This document shows positions 10,501 to 21,563 of a stretch of 64,000 nucleotides of DNA, one piece after another. Below the pieces are notes generated by a model. It made no database searches and was not told the DNA's origin. It saw nothing but the letters and a program-made list of their open reading frames with translations. This stretch comes from Agrocybe praecox (Eukaryota; Basidiomycota; Agaricomycetes; Agaricales; Agrocybaceae): positions 2,728,001 to 2,792,000 of the forward strand of contig OZ024851.1 of assembly GCA_964017145.1 (NCBI GenBank), read 5' to 3'. Position 1 is the first letter of the stretch; each line of letters starts with the position of its first letter. Position numbers and translations under genes: made by a program.

Positions 10501-11695
10501 GGAAGAATTAACAATCGAATTACACAAAAACACCGAGCAAGTAAAACAATTGCGGTTGGACGTAATTCGTAAGGATAGCGATATCGTGCAGAAGGAGGCG
10601 ATGTTACAGGAAATGCGGGAGGCGGCAGAGGATGTCACAGAGAAAGAGGACGCCCTTAGATGTTTACAAGAAGAGACGACCATGATGGACCAGGCAATTC
10701 AGGAGCGGACATTAACCTTGGATTTGCTTGAAAAAAGCCTCAGAAACAGAGAAGCGGAGGCGAAAGAAAAGGAAGCGGATGATGCAAAGTTGAGAGAGGC
10801 ACAGGTGACCCTGTTTGCTTCTGAAGGGCGAAAGAGGGAAGAAGAGGGTAGGATGAAATGGGAGGCTCTTAAACTCAAGGAAGACAAGTTGCACGGGCGG
10901 GAAGTGAGCCTCCAAGCAAAAACGAATGCTACTAGCCACATGATTACAAAGGCAAACGAGCAAATAAGAACTTTGAAGCAAGAAGCCAACAAAATTCTCC
11001 AAAAAGCACGAGAACTGGAACATGAAACAAAACGAAACGAGGAACGAATTCAAGAAAGAGAAACAGCCATCGCTTTGCGGGAGACGGCATTGAAATCACG
11101 CGAGGTCGAGATGGCAAAAATCTTTGGAGCTGTTCAGCAACATATGTCCGTCCTCGCCGATCTCATCCCTGGACATGATCAGCAGCCGGAGTCAATGAGA
11201 CAGAAAACTCCGGATATTCTTCATCAACAAGGCGAATCCATTGATGGCAGCAGCGACTTTTATGCGAATCGGCAAAGCTTCCACTCCGCTTCCACGACTT
11301 TCACTATAAGTTCTATATCAAGCACTAGCACCATTGGCGCTCTGAAATCTCAGTGGGAATTATACCAGGAAAAAGTAAAACAAGAAGAAACCAACTCTGA
11401 TAATTCCATTGGGGAAACTGTCATGGTCACCGAAGGCTCTACAAGCAGCAATATGTGCAATCAACGTCAACAATCACGGGCACAAGGTTTTATTGGTGCG
11501 GCGGGTGGTCCCCATCCCAAGTCTCAGTCACCCCAGCTTCGGCTCTGGATTCCTTCAAGTTCACCCGACCCCCATCCTTCATCATCCGGTTCTATTGCTC
11601 CACGTCCAATTGCATCTGGATCTTCATCGACACCCGTTCTCGACATACCCGTACCTAATAGACGGCGAAGACCCAACAAGGCCACCGGTTTATAA
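7511..11695 (+). CDS. Coiled-coil family member B, 1394 aa, LWIP tail, intron lost
   Basis: A single open frame. Residues about 33-137 are the conserved N-terminal segment, starting 'EPNEEWKKSLYKRIEDDLRY' and ending near 'SEWSEIFVKEQQ'. Then come a Ser/Pro-rich region to about 600, an acidic stretch (about 605-660), and a long Glu/Lys/Arg coiled coil (about 670-1210). The tail is Ser/Thr-rich and ends with 'LRLWIPSSS' and a basic 'RRRRPNK'. Paralogues C, D and J have an intron between the Ser/Pro and acidic regions; here the end of that exon, the intron and the next exon's start are gone, and a duplicated 'YYSGID' block marks the join (9210-9300). No membrane segment or enzyme motif is visible. 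Probably a structural or scaffold protein by composition only; function unknown. Confidence 0.85.
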   Translation: MESHHRPSSSQSSASYFPTAVRPRSTNDANDLEPNEEWKKSLYKRIEDDLRYMFADTDNQRDVELAKAPSERDRIEKEHHTAHVYIRALAMEQYHYQLKKERNQRRWLAGIPVDSEWSEIFVKEQQKIMDKIKRDDDGSSLEGRAASPPPATPSPRPTTSSQDATPSRPSPLQQKFTTEERKEITSAARPIRRVSDAHRNAESSTSHDPEERRRTASSSGSISRRHARDRSSHPTMPAALVVEPEDTLAMPPAVPIPPPSTSPSSSRQRLYSQSSDKPPPPPNDRMESSLGRPSGPIRSVRSDRSTRASPAPEMWKPSVNLTEDTISPSTPLPAPPPSSSAKSVNLGRRGSTASMRWTGYGVSIRPSITETIPEKVDGVLEDKASEKDAHQQKNLDNNGVASTKRRLSVKQEKRPQRRRDSKASIPDNATSRQDEPPHVSRPPSVSAASSSTFSNHPGPSSSATMHYATSSSPVKPSSLNQQYNPPSRVLSRSGSNGSFPSGDSDRYYSGIDRPNQSASYTEPYHTLSSRSTPHDREHAYPGPRDPSYSARPSHPPSQARSPYGDDRRYYSGIDGYYSGIDRPNQSASYTEPYHFPSSGLAKRESGEDDECVDSDSNDGEEEEILGEEEGEDGEEEEQEESEEDEESEEGEESDRAGLTDADANSDRRKLILSDNTLLDAKRLIGIKMKELERARQEERKIEQLAAQRQAQRQAEKESQVKSYQSKAKKLEEARLKQGREEEAARLKEEARVREEEAAELREAARLASSSAKRLAAEEEEAEKLAAEEAARLEEEEREREEERLREEEEREARKEEERLEQERIEEEIRLKEVEALRRAEEAKKKEFEIKQREDDLKKKTNEAKKLEKDAARKAEQAKRKETEVNKKEEETRAKEAKLKEVAEKTKKMQEEVTQIAENLRRLEQETRKKEQEIQEREQALARREEELKRREAEARQKEEEAKLKEQDANLKELAAQEKEAEAREDLKEREAKAKRKEEELTIELHKNTEQVKQLRLDVIRKDSDIVQKEAMLQEMREAAEDVTEKEDALRCLQEETTMMDQAIQERTLTLDLLEKSLRNREAEAKEKEADDAKLREAQVTLFASEGRKREEEGRMKWEALKLKEDKLHGREVSLQAKTNATSHMITKANEQIRTLKQEANKILQKARELEHETKRNEERIQERETAIALRETALKSREVEMAKIFGAVQQHMSVLADLIPGHDQQPESMRQKTPDILHQQGESIDGSSDFYANRQSFHSASTTFTISSISSTSTIGALKSQWELYQEKVKQEETNSDNSIGETVMVTEGSTSSNMCNQRQQSRAQGFIGAAGGPHPKSQSPQLRLWIPSSSPDPHPSSSGSIAPRPIASGSSSTPVLDIPVPNRRRRPNKATGL

Positions 11696-11935
11696 TTCAC
11701 GGCCTGAGTCGATGGCATCTAATTTTTTCGATTCTTTCATGACCTCGTTTTCCCATCAATATTATGATATCTCTCATTTTCTGCACAAAATTTGGAGACA
11801 TTGGAATCCACGAACACATCCTTTCGACGAGTGCCTGACCTGTAGGATTCTCGCATAGAGTCAATGGCTTCGTCGCACATACAGTCCAACTTTCTGGACG
11901 AACAGAACATTCTCCCCGATTAACCCCAGGTGTCG
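11696..11935. repeat. Family 3' flank, copy behind B
   Basis: Untranslated sequence after the B stop codon ('TTCACGGCCTGAGTCGATGG' onward) is repeated at about 6597-6740, 18685-18935 and 24714-24975 behind A, C and D. It marks the downstream edge of the duplicated unit. Confidence 0.8.
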
Positions 11936-11966
11936 TTACCATTCTCCGAAAGAAAAATCGGACGGG

Positions 11967-12248
11967 TTGAAGGAGCAAGCCGAGAAGATTTTACAACAAG
12001 CCCGAGATAAAGAGATCGGGATAAGGGGCGTTGAACGCGAAGTAAAACAAAACGAAGGGAAAATCCAGGAGAGAGAAAAGGCCATTTCTCGCCGAGAAGC
12101 AGAATTACAAGCACGCGAGGTCGAATTGGCAAAGAAGTTTGAAGTCGTTAAGCAACAAATAAATGACTTCGTCCAATGCATTCCTGTCATACCGCGACAG
12201 GCTTTTTCTTCGGAAGATGTTAACGGCCAGGTGATGATGGATGATTGA
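11967..12248 (+). pseudogene. Fragment of a coiled-coil family gene
   Basis: About 93 open codons without an ATG at the start encode coiled coil ('REVELAKKFEVVKQQINDF') matching the end of the coiled coil of E and D, then diverge to a stop. It follows straight on from the 3' flank of B, so it is a relic of another copy of the family rather than a gene. Confidence 0.7.
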
Positions 12249-12339
12249 CCCTCCTGCATCGACGAAGTATGCAATCTATCTAAGAGTTCCTTTCCAAATT
12301 GTTTTTAATTGTCCAAAGAGCACGAGTGTAAGTTAGTAC

Positions 12340-12985
12340 CTAGGCTTGTGACCAGCCGCAGAATGAGATATCGCGAAGCGATGGAGAATCTCGATTCTCC
12401 GGCTGGTACATCTGAGTTTAAAATGAGGGTCTAACGCTTATGATCGCCATCAGCTCATGTAAGCGTCCCCGTTTAGATAATAGACTTTTGAGGACACCTA
12501 AAAATAAATTAGCAGGGCGGCGAGCGACTTAGGCCACACCAAGAAATGTTCAACGGGTCGTTTTTACAGTGTTCCATCAACCCCGGCAAATGCTGCACCA
12601 TCAATGGGCTACATTTATGTTCTGAAATTACTTGAAAACCACCTTTTCCGCCTAGGATCAATGCATCTCCAAGCCCCAAGGTCAATTCAAGAGTTTTTCG
12701 ATGGATTACGGGCTCGAATGTGATGATAAGTAAGTCGGACCTGTCAGAAGTGGTGAATTCGACATGGGAGTACAAGACAAGAGTGGTTTTCGACGCCATT
12801 AACGATGAACAACGCGATTTTGGCAGCCGCAAGTTATATTTAGGTATCCCCGGAAGTCTATTATCTAAACGGGGACGCTTACATGAGCTGATGGCGATCA
12901 TAAGCGTTAGACCCCCTTTTTAAACCCAGCTGGACAGGTCGTCAAATCGAGGTCCTGCTCATTTGACGGCCTGTCACAGGTCTAG
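12340..12985. mobile_element. hAT-like non-autonomous element, about 645 bp
   Basis: The ends are imperfect inverted repeats CTAGGCTTGTGAC and CTAGACCTGTGAC (minus strand from 12985). The flanks carry TTAGTAC(C) at 12333-12340 and 12986-12993, a 7-8 bp target duplication; 8 bp is typical of hAT elements. Inside is a stronger inverted repeat of about 85 bp: 12413-12500 against 12837-12926, sharing 'GATCGCCATCAGCTCATGTA'. No transposase frame is present. A longer ORF in the middle (12509-12901, minus) looks like chance. Confidence 0.7.
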
Positions 12986-12993
12986 TTAGTACC

Positions 12994-14171
12994 CAAAATT
13001 TGTATTTTTATGTGACCCATGTTGTGTAAATAGGTGATGTACGGAGAGGCTTAGATCTCGAAATAGACCACCGTTCTGACTGGTCGTCCACAATATCTTT
13101 TTAGTTTTCGTTGCACTTTTATTTACCATGCCTCAAGAAAAACATTCTGGACAGAATACAACACAACGCAATTTTTACGATGAAAATTCCAATATTCCGA
13201 CCCCTGGGATAGGCTTGAAACGTGTCCCAACATCATCTGCGGCTATTCTGGCTGGAGCCGCTGAAAGAAACCAAGCTGCACAGCTTGGTCCTGGCACTTA
13301 GGAAGGGTTCTTTAAATCTGCTAGTCTCGGTTCACTTGCTGGCAACTCTTCTGTGACTGGCAATAATATCCTTTGCAACACGAAAAACTGTCTAGTCCAG
13401 TAATTCTGAGGCAACATCCAAATTTCGTCAGAAAGGAATCTCCAATGCCAACTTATGATTCTTTCTTCTCGTCATTCAGGTGAAACATATTTTCAACATA
13501 TCGTCTGCAACTGTGTGTTACACTTATAGAATTTAGTCCTGCTAGTTCTGGACAATTGCGGAGTCCGTTGTGCGACACAAGTTTGAATGTGTTGGATGGT
13601 AGTAATGCTTCCAACTCCGAGTCTATTCAACCGGAAATTTGGGCAACTGCCTCAGGGCTAGGAAGACGCCCAGAATCCATTACCAGTAAGGCGAAATAAA
13701 CAACATCTGTGTTCGTCAGTGTACGTATTGCGTGCATAATGCCTGCAACCACAGATTCTGTCACAACGAGGCTCGGATTCAACCTCTTCAAATAATGCTC
13801 GGCAGAAGTCCTTGAAAACTCGGGTCTTGACGTCCGAGTGTTAAGAGAATCTTGATTGGGTGATAAATTGTCCATTGCGAGAGAGGAAGGAAGAGGAGTG
13901 GCCACGCGAGCTCATTGAAAGACGCGTCGTGTCAACCCTCATAGAGACGCGATCGTTCGTTGATTAACCATTACAATTTTCATTACAAAACTTTTGTAAT
14001 GTTTTTAGGGTAGGCTCGCTACACGTGATGCCACGGGACTACCTCCGCTCTGCACAGTTATTAATATTTTTTGACTAGATTCTCGATTCTCCGGTCTGTC
14101 TAATATCTATCGACAGTTTGCAACACCGGCTCGCCGGGCCTCTGTCATAGACAGAACGGCCACCGGTCTAG
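12994..14171. other. Stretch with decayed ORFs of unknown origin
   Basis: An ATG at 13129 opens a 58-codon frame ('...TPGIGLKRVPTSSAAILAG...') that ends at TAG (13300-13302) and then continues open for about 35 codons, as in a decayed gene. On the minus strand 13891-13627 is an ATG-started 87-codon frame with no family I recognise. A perfect 21-base palindrome sits at 13981-14001. The stretch lies between a family relic and the C promoter and is absent from the other repeat units, so it is probably inserted DNA. Confidence 0.4.
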
Positions 14172-14492
14172 TAGATCCGAGCAATCAGAATAAGGCAGCA
14201 TCCCACAACAAGCCATGCGCGGTATTGCCATTGTCCTCTAGGACAGCGATGATGACGACGACGAGAACAGCGCACGAAATCGAGAAAGTGGCGGCAGCTG
14301 AGACGCTGGACTGAGAGGAAGGAAAGACAGGTCAAAGGTAATCATCGCGAGCAGTATCTGTCGAACGCGTGTACTAACCATGGGGCACTACAAATTCAGG
14401 GCTTCCCGTGCAGCCTAAGGCCCCTCTTCTGCTGACCTATATCATCAGCTACTTCCTTTTTTCTCCGTAGTTGTCTTCATTATCTGCTCTCA
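14172..14492 (+). promoter_or_regulatory. Promoter block of C, an inverted copy of the J promoter
   Basis: From 'GTAGATCCGAG' to the start codon of C this matches the complement of 48910-49226 upstream of J, with few differences. B and D have a different leader. So C took its promoter and first codons (MPVAAANHPSH) from a J-type gene on the other strand. Confidence 0.75.
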
Positions 14493-17400
14493 ATGCCAGT
14501 AGCAGCAGCGAATCATCCTTCGCATGTTGAGCAGTCGTCTGCTAGCCATTTTCCAATCCCAGTCTATCCACGGACCACTAGCGATGTCAACGACCTGGAA
14601 CCAAATGAGGAAAGGAAACAGTTACATAAACGAGTTGAGGACGACCTACGCTATATGTTTGCCGATGCAGACAATCAGCGCGATGTTGAGCTCGTCAAAG
14701 TGCCATCGGAAAGAGACCGTATCGAGAAGGAACACTACACTGCACAGGCTTATATTCGGTCACTGGATGCTGCTCCGTCTCAACCATATCCTCTGCAGCA
14801 CAAATCTACCACGGAGGGAAGCAGAATACCCGCTCCTAGTTCGCGACCTATTCGCTCAGCAGTTACTGTCGTGGAACGACAGGATTCATTGCCAATGCCA
14901 CCCGCAGTACCAATACCGCCGCCATCAACATCGTCATCCTCTTCCCGTCAGAGACTGTACTCTCAGCCTTCTGATAAGCCTCCACCTCCACGCAACCGCG
15001 AACATGCTTATCCCGGCCCCAGAGACCCTTCATATTCTGCACGACCATCTCACCCTCCTCCGCAGGCCAGATCACCTTACGGCGATGATAGAGAATATGG
15101 ATATGGTCCTATGAGCAGAGCTTATGAACCTATCTCGCCTTACAGTGATTATCGAGGTTCGCATACGCCCATATCACAAAGCAGAGAATGGGACGACGAT
15201 CGTGATCGAACGAGAGACCTCGATTACCGTGATCAGCGTGAATATGAACCTCCTCGCCATGGTAGATATTCTGGTGGACCTTACTCTGCTCGCCCTCCTC
15301 CAAGCTATCCTACGCTGCCGTCAAGTGCAAGACGCCATTGGGGATCTATGGAATACCTGCCTATGCATGAACTATACGATGATCACGACAGAAAATGGGA
15401 GGGCCAACCTCCTCAATCACGCGAGCGTGAATACCCCTTTGCTTATCGCCGGCCGATGCCGCTGCAGAACGACGATTACGATTATCTCAGAAATCCAGAT
15501 AGCAGCGCGTCGCCACGGCCTTCAGGCCCAGTGCGTCAGCGATCATATTCGCGTCGTGAATCGGAGGAAACGAGTAGCGGCAATAGGAGAATGACCAGTG
15601 ATACTATTGGTTTGTCTCTTTTCTTCCTCTCTGCCTTTTTTCAGCTTCTCTTAATTCTATTCGCCTTTCTCTTTTGCAGTTATATAGTTTCACATTGCTC
15701 CGCTCCTCGTTATTATTTTATATCATATCGTAGAACTAGAATGTATAATACGCTATTCCTTCTCCTTCCTTTTCATTCCTTTCTCAAATGAATACACATA
15801 CTGACTTCGCATTTATTTTTATTTCTACTTCTATCCAGACAATTGCCCGTCACGACCCCCGCATACCCCTGGTGGAAGCATACCAATACCTCAACGCTCT
15901 TTTCCTTTTCTCACCGATAGTCGCGCGGGCCCACGTCCTTCATGGAGCAATTGGGCAACGGAAGGCGTTTCCCGAACCACATTGAGCTTTGCCCGCTTAC
16001 CTCCTCCCTCGACGCCCTCAAACGACATGTATAGCAGCAGCCCTCGACCGCGGCGGAGATCGGGCCAACAGCTCCCACTGACGCAACCTGGATATCGCGA
16101 TGGTGTATACCCTTCTGTGTACGCGCCGTCCAGAGCGCATTCATCTTCGCCGTATGAATCGACCCCTGCTCCTCCTGCTCCTCCGGAAAGGCAGACGACG
16201 ACGCCTATCGATGCGAGGCTGGCAAAGAGGGAGAGTGGGGAGGATGATCAGTATACCGATAGTGATAGTAATAATGCTGGTGAAGAGCGAGAGGAAATAG
16301 TGGGGGAGGGAGAGGAAGGAAAGGAGGAAGAGAAGGAAGAAGGTGACGAAGAAGAAGAGGACGAAGAAGGGGAAGGATCGGACCGCGCTGGGTCAACGGA
16401 CGCAGACGCAGACTCTGATCGAAGGGAACTTATCCTTAGCGCGAGCAGTGGTGCCAGCAGTGTTAGTGGGAGTGAGGAAGAGAGCGAGGAGGCTGAAGAA
16501 GAAGAAGAGTTGGTGTTAGAGGCGGAGAAGCCGAGCATACGAACAACACAATTTCCTCCGAAATCTATGAACAATGCCCAAGCACCAGGACGAAAGCTCA
16601 TATCAAGAACGACGGTCAGTCTATCCGGAATCAATGCCAGTCGCCTACCTACCAACGACGACCCTCCTCACTGCCTCCAGTGCGAAACGGAGGAGACAAA
16701 GATACGCGATAACACGCTCCTTGACGCTAAGAGGCTCATCAGCATCAAGAAGAAGGAGCTGGAACGTGCGAGGCAGGAGGAGAGAAAGATAGAGCAGCTC
16801 GTTGCGCAGCGGCAGGCTCAGAGGCAGGCGGAGAAGGATTCGAAGGTGAAGAGCGATCAGTTGGAGGAGAAGAAGTTGGAGGAGGCGCGGTTGAAGCAGG
16901 GGAGGGAGGAGGAAGCAGCTAGGTTGAAGGAAGAGGCGCGTGTGAAAGAGGAGGAGGCCGCTGAGCTAAGGGAGGCGGCCAGGTTAGCTGAGGAAGAAGC
17001 TGAGCGGTTGGGGACAGCGGAGGAAGAGGCTGAGAAGTTGGCTGCTGACGAAGCTACTCGTCTGGAGGAGGGGGAGCGTTTGCGTGAGGAAGAGGAAGCA
17101 CGGAAGGAAGAGGGACGTCTGAAGCAGGAAAGGAAAGAGGAGGAGAGGGAGAGGAAAGATGAGGAGAGGAGGTGTGAGGAGAGGTGTGAGGAGGAGAAAG
17201 AGGACGACCCCAAGAAGAAGAGAAGCGAAGCGAAGAAGTTGGAGAAAGACAGGAAAGCAGAACAGGCCAAGCTCAAGGAAATGGACGTCAACAAGAAAGA
17301 GGATGAGACGAGGGCGAATGAGGCCAAGTTGAAGAAAGTAGCAGAGAAAACCAATGAGATGCAAGAGGAGGCTGCTAAGATTGCAGAGGAGGCGAGAGAG

Positions 17401-18684
17401 AAACAAGAAAATCTCAGACGATTGGAGGAGGAGACTAGAAAGAAAGAACAGGAAATTCAGGAGCGGGAGCAGGCTTTGGCTCGTCGTGAGGAAGAGCTCA
17501 AGCGGCGAGAGGCAGAAGCGAAACAGAAAGGAGAAGAAGCGGAGCTCAAGGGGCAGGAGGCTAATTTGAAGGAGGCGATGTTACAGGAAATGCGGGAGGC
17601 GGGGCAACGCGCGGCAGAGGATGTCACAGAGAAAGAGGACGCCCTTAGACATTTACAAGAAGAGATGACCAGGATGGGCCAGGCAATCCAGGAGCGGACA
17701 TTAACCTTGGATTTGCTTGAAATGGGCCTCAGAAACAGAGAAGCGGAGGCGAAACAAAAGGAAGCGGATGATGCAAAGTTGAGAGAGGCACAGGTGGCCC
17801 TGTTTGCTTCTGAAGGGCGAAAGAGAGAAGAAGAGGATAGGATGAAATGGGAGGCTCTTAAACTCAAGGAAGACAAGTTGCACAGATGGGAAGCGAGCCT
17901 CCAAGCAGAAAAGAATGCCACTAGCCACAGGATCACACAAGCAAACGAGCAAATAAGAACTTTGAAGCAAGAAGCCAACAAAATTCTCCAAAAAGCACGA
18001 GAACTGGAACATGAAACAAAACGAAACGAGGAACGAATTCAAGAAAGAGAAACAGCCATCGCTTTGCGGGAGGCGGCATTGAAATCACGCGAGGTCGAGA
18101 TGGCAAAAATCTTCGAAGCCGTTCAGCAACATATGTCCGTCCTCGCCGATCTCATGCCTGGACATGATCAGCAGCCGGAGTCAATGAGACAGCAAACTCC
18201 GGATATTCTTCATCGACAAGGCGAATCCATTGATGGCAGCAGCGACTTTTATGCGAACCGGCAAAGCTTCCACTCCGCTTCCACGACTTTCACTATAAGT
18301 TCTGTATCAAGCACTAGCACCATTGGCGCTCTGAAATCTCAGTGGGAATTATACCAGGAAAAAGCAAAACAAGAAGAAACCAACTCTGATGATTTCATTA
18401 GGGAAACTCTCATGGTCACCAAAGGCTCTACAAGCAGCAATATGCGCAATCAACGTCAACAATCACGGGCACAAGGTTCTATTGGTGCGGCAGGTGGTCC
18501 CCATTCCAAGTCTCAGTCACCCAAGCTTCGGCTCTGGATTCCTTCAAGTTCACCCGACCCCCGTCCTTCATCATCCGGTTCTATTGCTCCACGTCCAATT
18601 GCATCTAGATCTTCATCGACACCTGTTCTCGACATACCCGTACCTAATGGACGGCGAAGACCCAACAAGGCCACCGGTTCATAA
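14493..18684 (+). CDS. Coiled-coil family member C, 2 exons, 1320 aa, LWIP tail
   Basis: Exons 14493-15609 and 15839-18684 join in frame (3963 nt); the 229-bp intron is GT-AG and matches the J intron. The N-terminal segment (about 30-85, 'VEDDLRYMFADADNQRD') is shortened: the part with 'YHYQLKKERNQRRW' and much of the following Ser/Pro region of J are deleted. Arg/Tyr/Pro-rich sequence follows, then an acidic run, then the coiled coil (about 610-1125), a Ser/Thr region and the 'LRLWIPSSS' tail ending in 'GRRRPNKATGS'. The first part is J-like and the last part B/D-like, so the gene is a mosaic. A decayed J-like module lies 250 bp downstream. Function unknown. Confidence 0.85.
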
Positions 18685-18927
18685 TTCACGGCCTGAGTCG
18701 ATAGCGTCTAATTTTTCGACTCTTTCATTGACCTCGCTTTCCCATCAATATTATGATATCTATTTTTTCTGCATAAAATTTGGAGACATTGGAACCCACG
18801 AACATATCCTTTCGTAGAACGAGTGCCTGGCCTGTAAGATTCTCGCATAGAGTCAATGGGTTCGTCGCCCAAACAGTCCAACTTTCTGGGTGAACAGAAC
18901 ATTCTCCCCGGTTAACACCAGGTGTGG

Positions 18928-19050
18928 TTGTCATTTCCTGGTCTACGAGTTAACCCCTCTTTCTCCCTGATGGTCTGCCGTTCATGATGACCGATTCGTA
19001 TCCCTTCCGGTTGGAGACCGATCCGACGAAGAGTAGCAGGATCGAGGACT
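18928..19050 (+). pseudogene. Relic of the J-like module downstream of C
   Basis: A frame reads 'PLFLPDGLPFMMTDSYPF', then 'ETDPTKSSRIED', aligning with 'PSGPDDLTFAMISAYF...ETKSTKDRIKD' of gene J. It lies behind the C stop codon and its shared 3' flank and has no start codon. The better preserved copy is behind D. Confidence 0.6.
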
Positions 19051-19136
19051 ATTGATCACCTTCGAACCCGGGTAGGGCCGAGCTGGATTCGAGTACAGCA
19101 TTGAAGCACCAGAGAAGATTGGAGCAGCTGTCTGTC

Positions 19137-19970
19137 GCAGAGAATATGGTTGAAATATGACCGAGGGTGTTCCAGCATGAGCATCTTCTCAAAAAGAATA
19201 GTAGATGAAGTGTGGTATTACGTGTAGAAGAAATATTGAAGAAATAAGATAATTTAGTGTTCATAAATCTTAAAAGAAAAGGTGCTTAAAAGAAGTCATA
19301 AAATGATGAGAGAAAGGAAAAGACCCAAATTTCGGTGGCATACGAATTTTGGGGGTTTGCGGAGGTCTTTGGTTGCGAGCGCGTCTGGCGAAGAGCATGT
19401 GACTGCCGCAAAAAGCAATCTCGACGACACGTGTTGACGATCGAACGCGAACGGGAGAGGAGAGGAGGCCGCCAACTTTGAAAGGCCTGAGCGTATGGGT
19501 GGTAGCCGAGGCGAACGGATCCGGAAGGCCCGTGGCTGTACCAAATACCCAAACACTAAAGGGAGTAGGAGGGAGGGAGAGAAAAACAAGTTAATTTGGA
19601 CTTCAATAAATCCAGAGAGAAATTCTCGACAGCAAGGAGGGAAAGAACGAAAGGATTCGAGACGCGTAGCCAAGTGTGATGCTACGCCAGCGTGACATAA
19701 AATCACACTCATTACCTTATCCTAGTAACGATGAGCCGCCTCGTAAAGAGTCGGCTCTGCTCATCACCCAATAGGGAAAACAAAATGAACACCGTGACGC
19801 GACGCGATTCGCGACATTTCAGTATATCATGTGGGAATTTGAATTTGAAGGTTTTTCAGCGCGTCACTTTCCTTCACTTACGCTCTCCCGCTATACACAA
19901 CAATAACCCCACACGATAATCCTTGTAATTTCTATATATAACCAACGGCAACATCCTTCAACTTGATATG
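19137..19970. repeat. Duplicated intergenic block, copy 2, with a 0.52-kb insertion
   Basis: Matches 6743-7049, but between about 19247 and 19770 it holds 520 bp absent from copy 1. The inserted part ends in a hairpin-like GAGCCG...CGGCTC (19733-19757) and contains no convincing gene. A TATA-like stretch is conserved at 19933-19941. Confidence 0.7.
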
Positions 19971-20158
19971 TGTAAAATGATGCGATTCCAAAAAGGAAGC
20001 GATAACCAAGCGACAAGTCAAATTACACTGTGTTGATCTCGTAAAGAGAGTCAACGAAGGGGAAAACTAGCTAATGTGGAACTAAATGATAATGGTTTTG
20101 AAATAATACTGAACTAGGAAAAATAAAAGAAGGAATAAAAATAGAACAAGATAAGATT

Positions 20159-21120
20159 AGATAAGGAGTCAGAGGGAATTCATGACATGTATAATGACCG
20201 TGACCGTTGTCCTGGCTTTTTGGTGACAACGAGAGCGAGCGGGGCTAGTGATTCTACTACGGTCAAGGTGTCGGTGGCTCCAGAGTCAATTCTGCCCTCA
20301 GCAGAGGAGTCGGTAGATGCAACAGTGGCTAGTCCTTTACACAAGTCAAGTAAGCCAGATCCATTATCGTGTCCTTTTGGCAGTCGACAGCCGAGCTTCC
20401 ACCAACTTCTTCTTCTAACATTGGTCACTGTGTCAGTAGATGACGGGTCTCCAACTTCCCCGACCAACGAAGGGAAGTTGCCACCTCCAAACAGTCTATT
20501 AGCAACAGACTCTCAAACAACACCGGTACCTTCTAGTGTGCCATGTACTACTAGTATACGGAAGACCATGACAAGTCTGATGGCCTTGTAACCACAACCA
20601 ACGAGTATCCAGCCGACTCTACAGCTCATCAAGATATACGGCAAGCAGCAATTACTATGATAACCAACGATTCAGCAGTGACCGATGGCGACCATGCAAG
20701 GACCGGTGTACTAGGAAAAAATAGCACGACAATGAATCAGCCAATAGTGCCAGGTACTATTTCCAAGCTCATAGCCACGCCCCATGGTATGTCTTCTCGC
20801 TATTTTGTGCTTCTCGCAGCATCATGAACATATCTGACAAATTTTATGATTTCTCTCATCCCAGGAACCTCTTCGGTCAAGAGTATTTGAAAACTCACCC
20901 CAAACCAACACGAAAGGAAGTGCAAGATGCTTATAGTGCTCTGACGGCAGAGGAAAAAGAGGTACGCCCTGATAAATTATGAGTTACGTGGCATTAGTAG
21001 GTGAACTGAAATATGTTTACGTGCAGGTATGGCAAATACTTCGAGAAGACAAGCCGCTTCTAAGCAGGCGGGAAATAATTAGTTCGGGGATGGTAAGCCT
21101 GGTAGGCGCATAGGCCCACT
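20159..21120 (+). pseudogene. Decayed gene with an HMG-box-like segment
   Basis: Open Ser/Thr/Pro-rich sequence (20187-20591, then another frame to about 20786) is followed, after a possible intron, by 'NLFGQEYLKTHPKPTRKE' and 'AYSALTAEEKEVWQ' (20871-21050, split by an intron at 20962-21026). The spacing of P-K, A-Y-S-x-L and E-E-K-x-W resembles an HMG box. The frames on both sides do not join without a shift, and a start codon is uncertain. It sits inside DNA that separates the two duplicated blocks upstream of D and is absent upstream of B, so it is probably an inserted, decaying gene. Confidence 0.35.
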
Positions 21121-21302
21121 AGTAGGGGCTGTAGCGAAGGGGATGACTAGAGGATCTATCATCTGATGTGGTCGTATATTTGAAAATCCGTCAAAGTTTG
21201 AACATACAACTGTTAGGGTCAGCAAACACTCTACGAACAGATCTCAACCGTACGGAAACATGTTACTAATGACTGGGCTTGACAGTCCGGGTTCCCATAG
21301 AG

Positions 21303-21563
21303 CAGAACAGTGCATGCCGTTGATGCTGTGCGTGTGATTGGACGTGGCTACAATGTGGCTAGTTGGGAATCTTTTGGGGAGGTTTGTCTACCTATATTTC
21401 AATTTTCGTGCCACTAATCCTTCCACCCATATTGTAGACAAAAGGTATCTGAAAATTTAGGAGAGGTATGTGATCAGCTTAGCTTTAGCAGTCACAAAAT
21501 CTTACTGTAATATTGCATTTGCCAATTTTTCTTTCTTGTCTTATCTACGTAAGGATAACATCG
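21303..21563. repeat. Duplicated 5' leader block, copy 2
   Basis: Matches 7233-7510 in front of B. The B start codon aligns with TTG here; the D start lies three codons further upstream. Confidence 0.8.

Noticed and set aside
14524..15114. Second long frame (196 codons) overlapping the start of C
   Set aside because: Overlaps the conserved N-terminal segment in another frame; the same shadow recurs in B and J because the DNA is similar.
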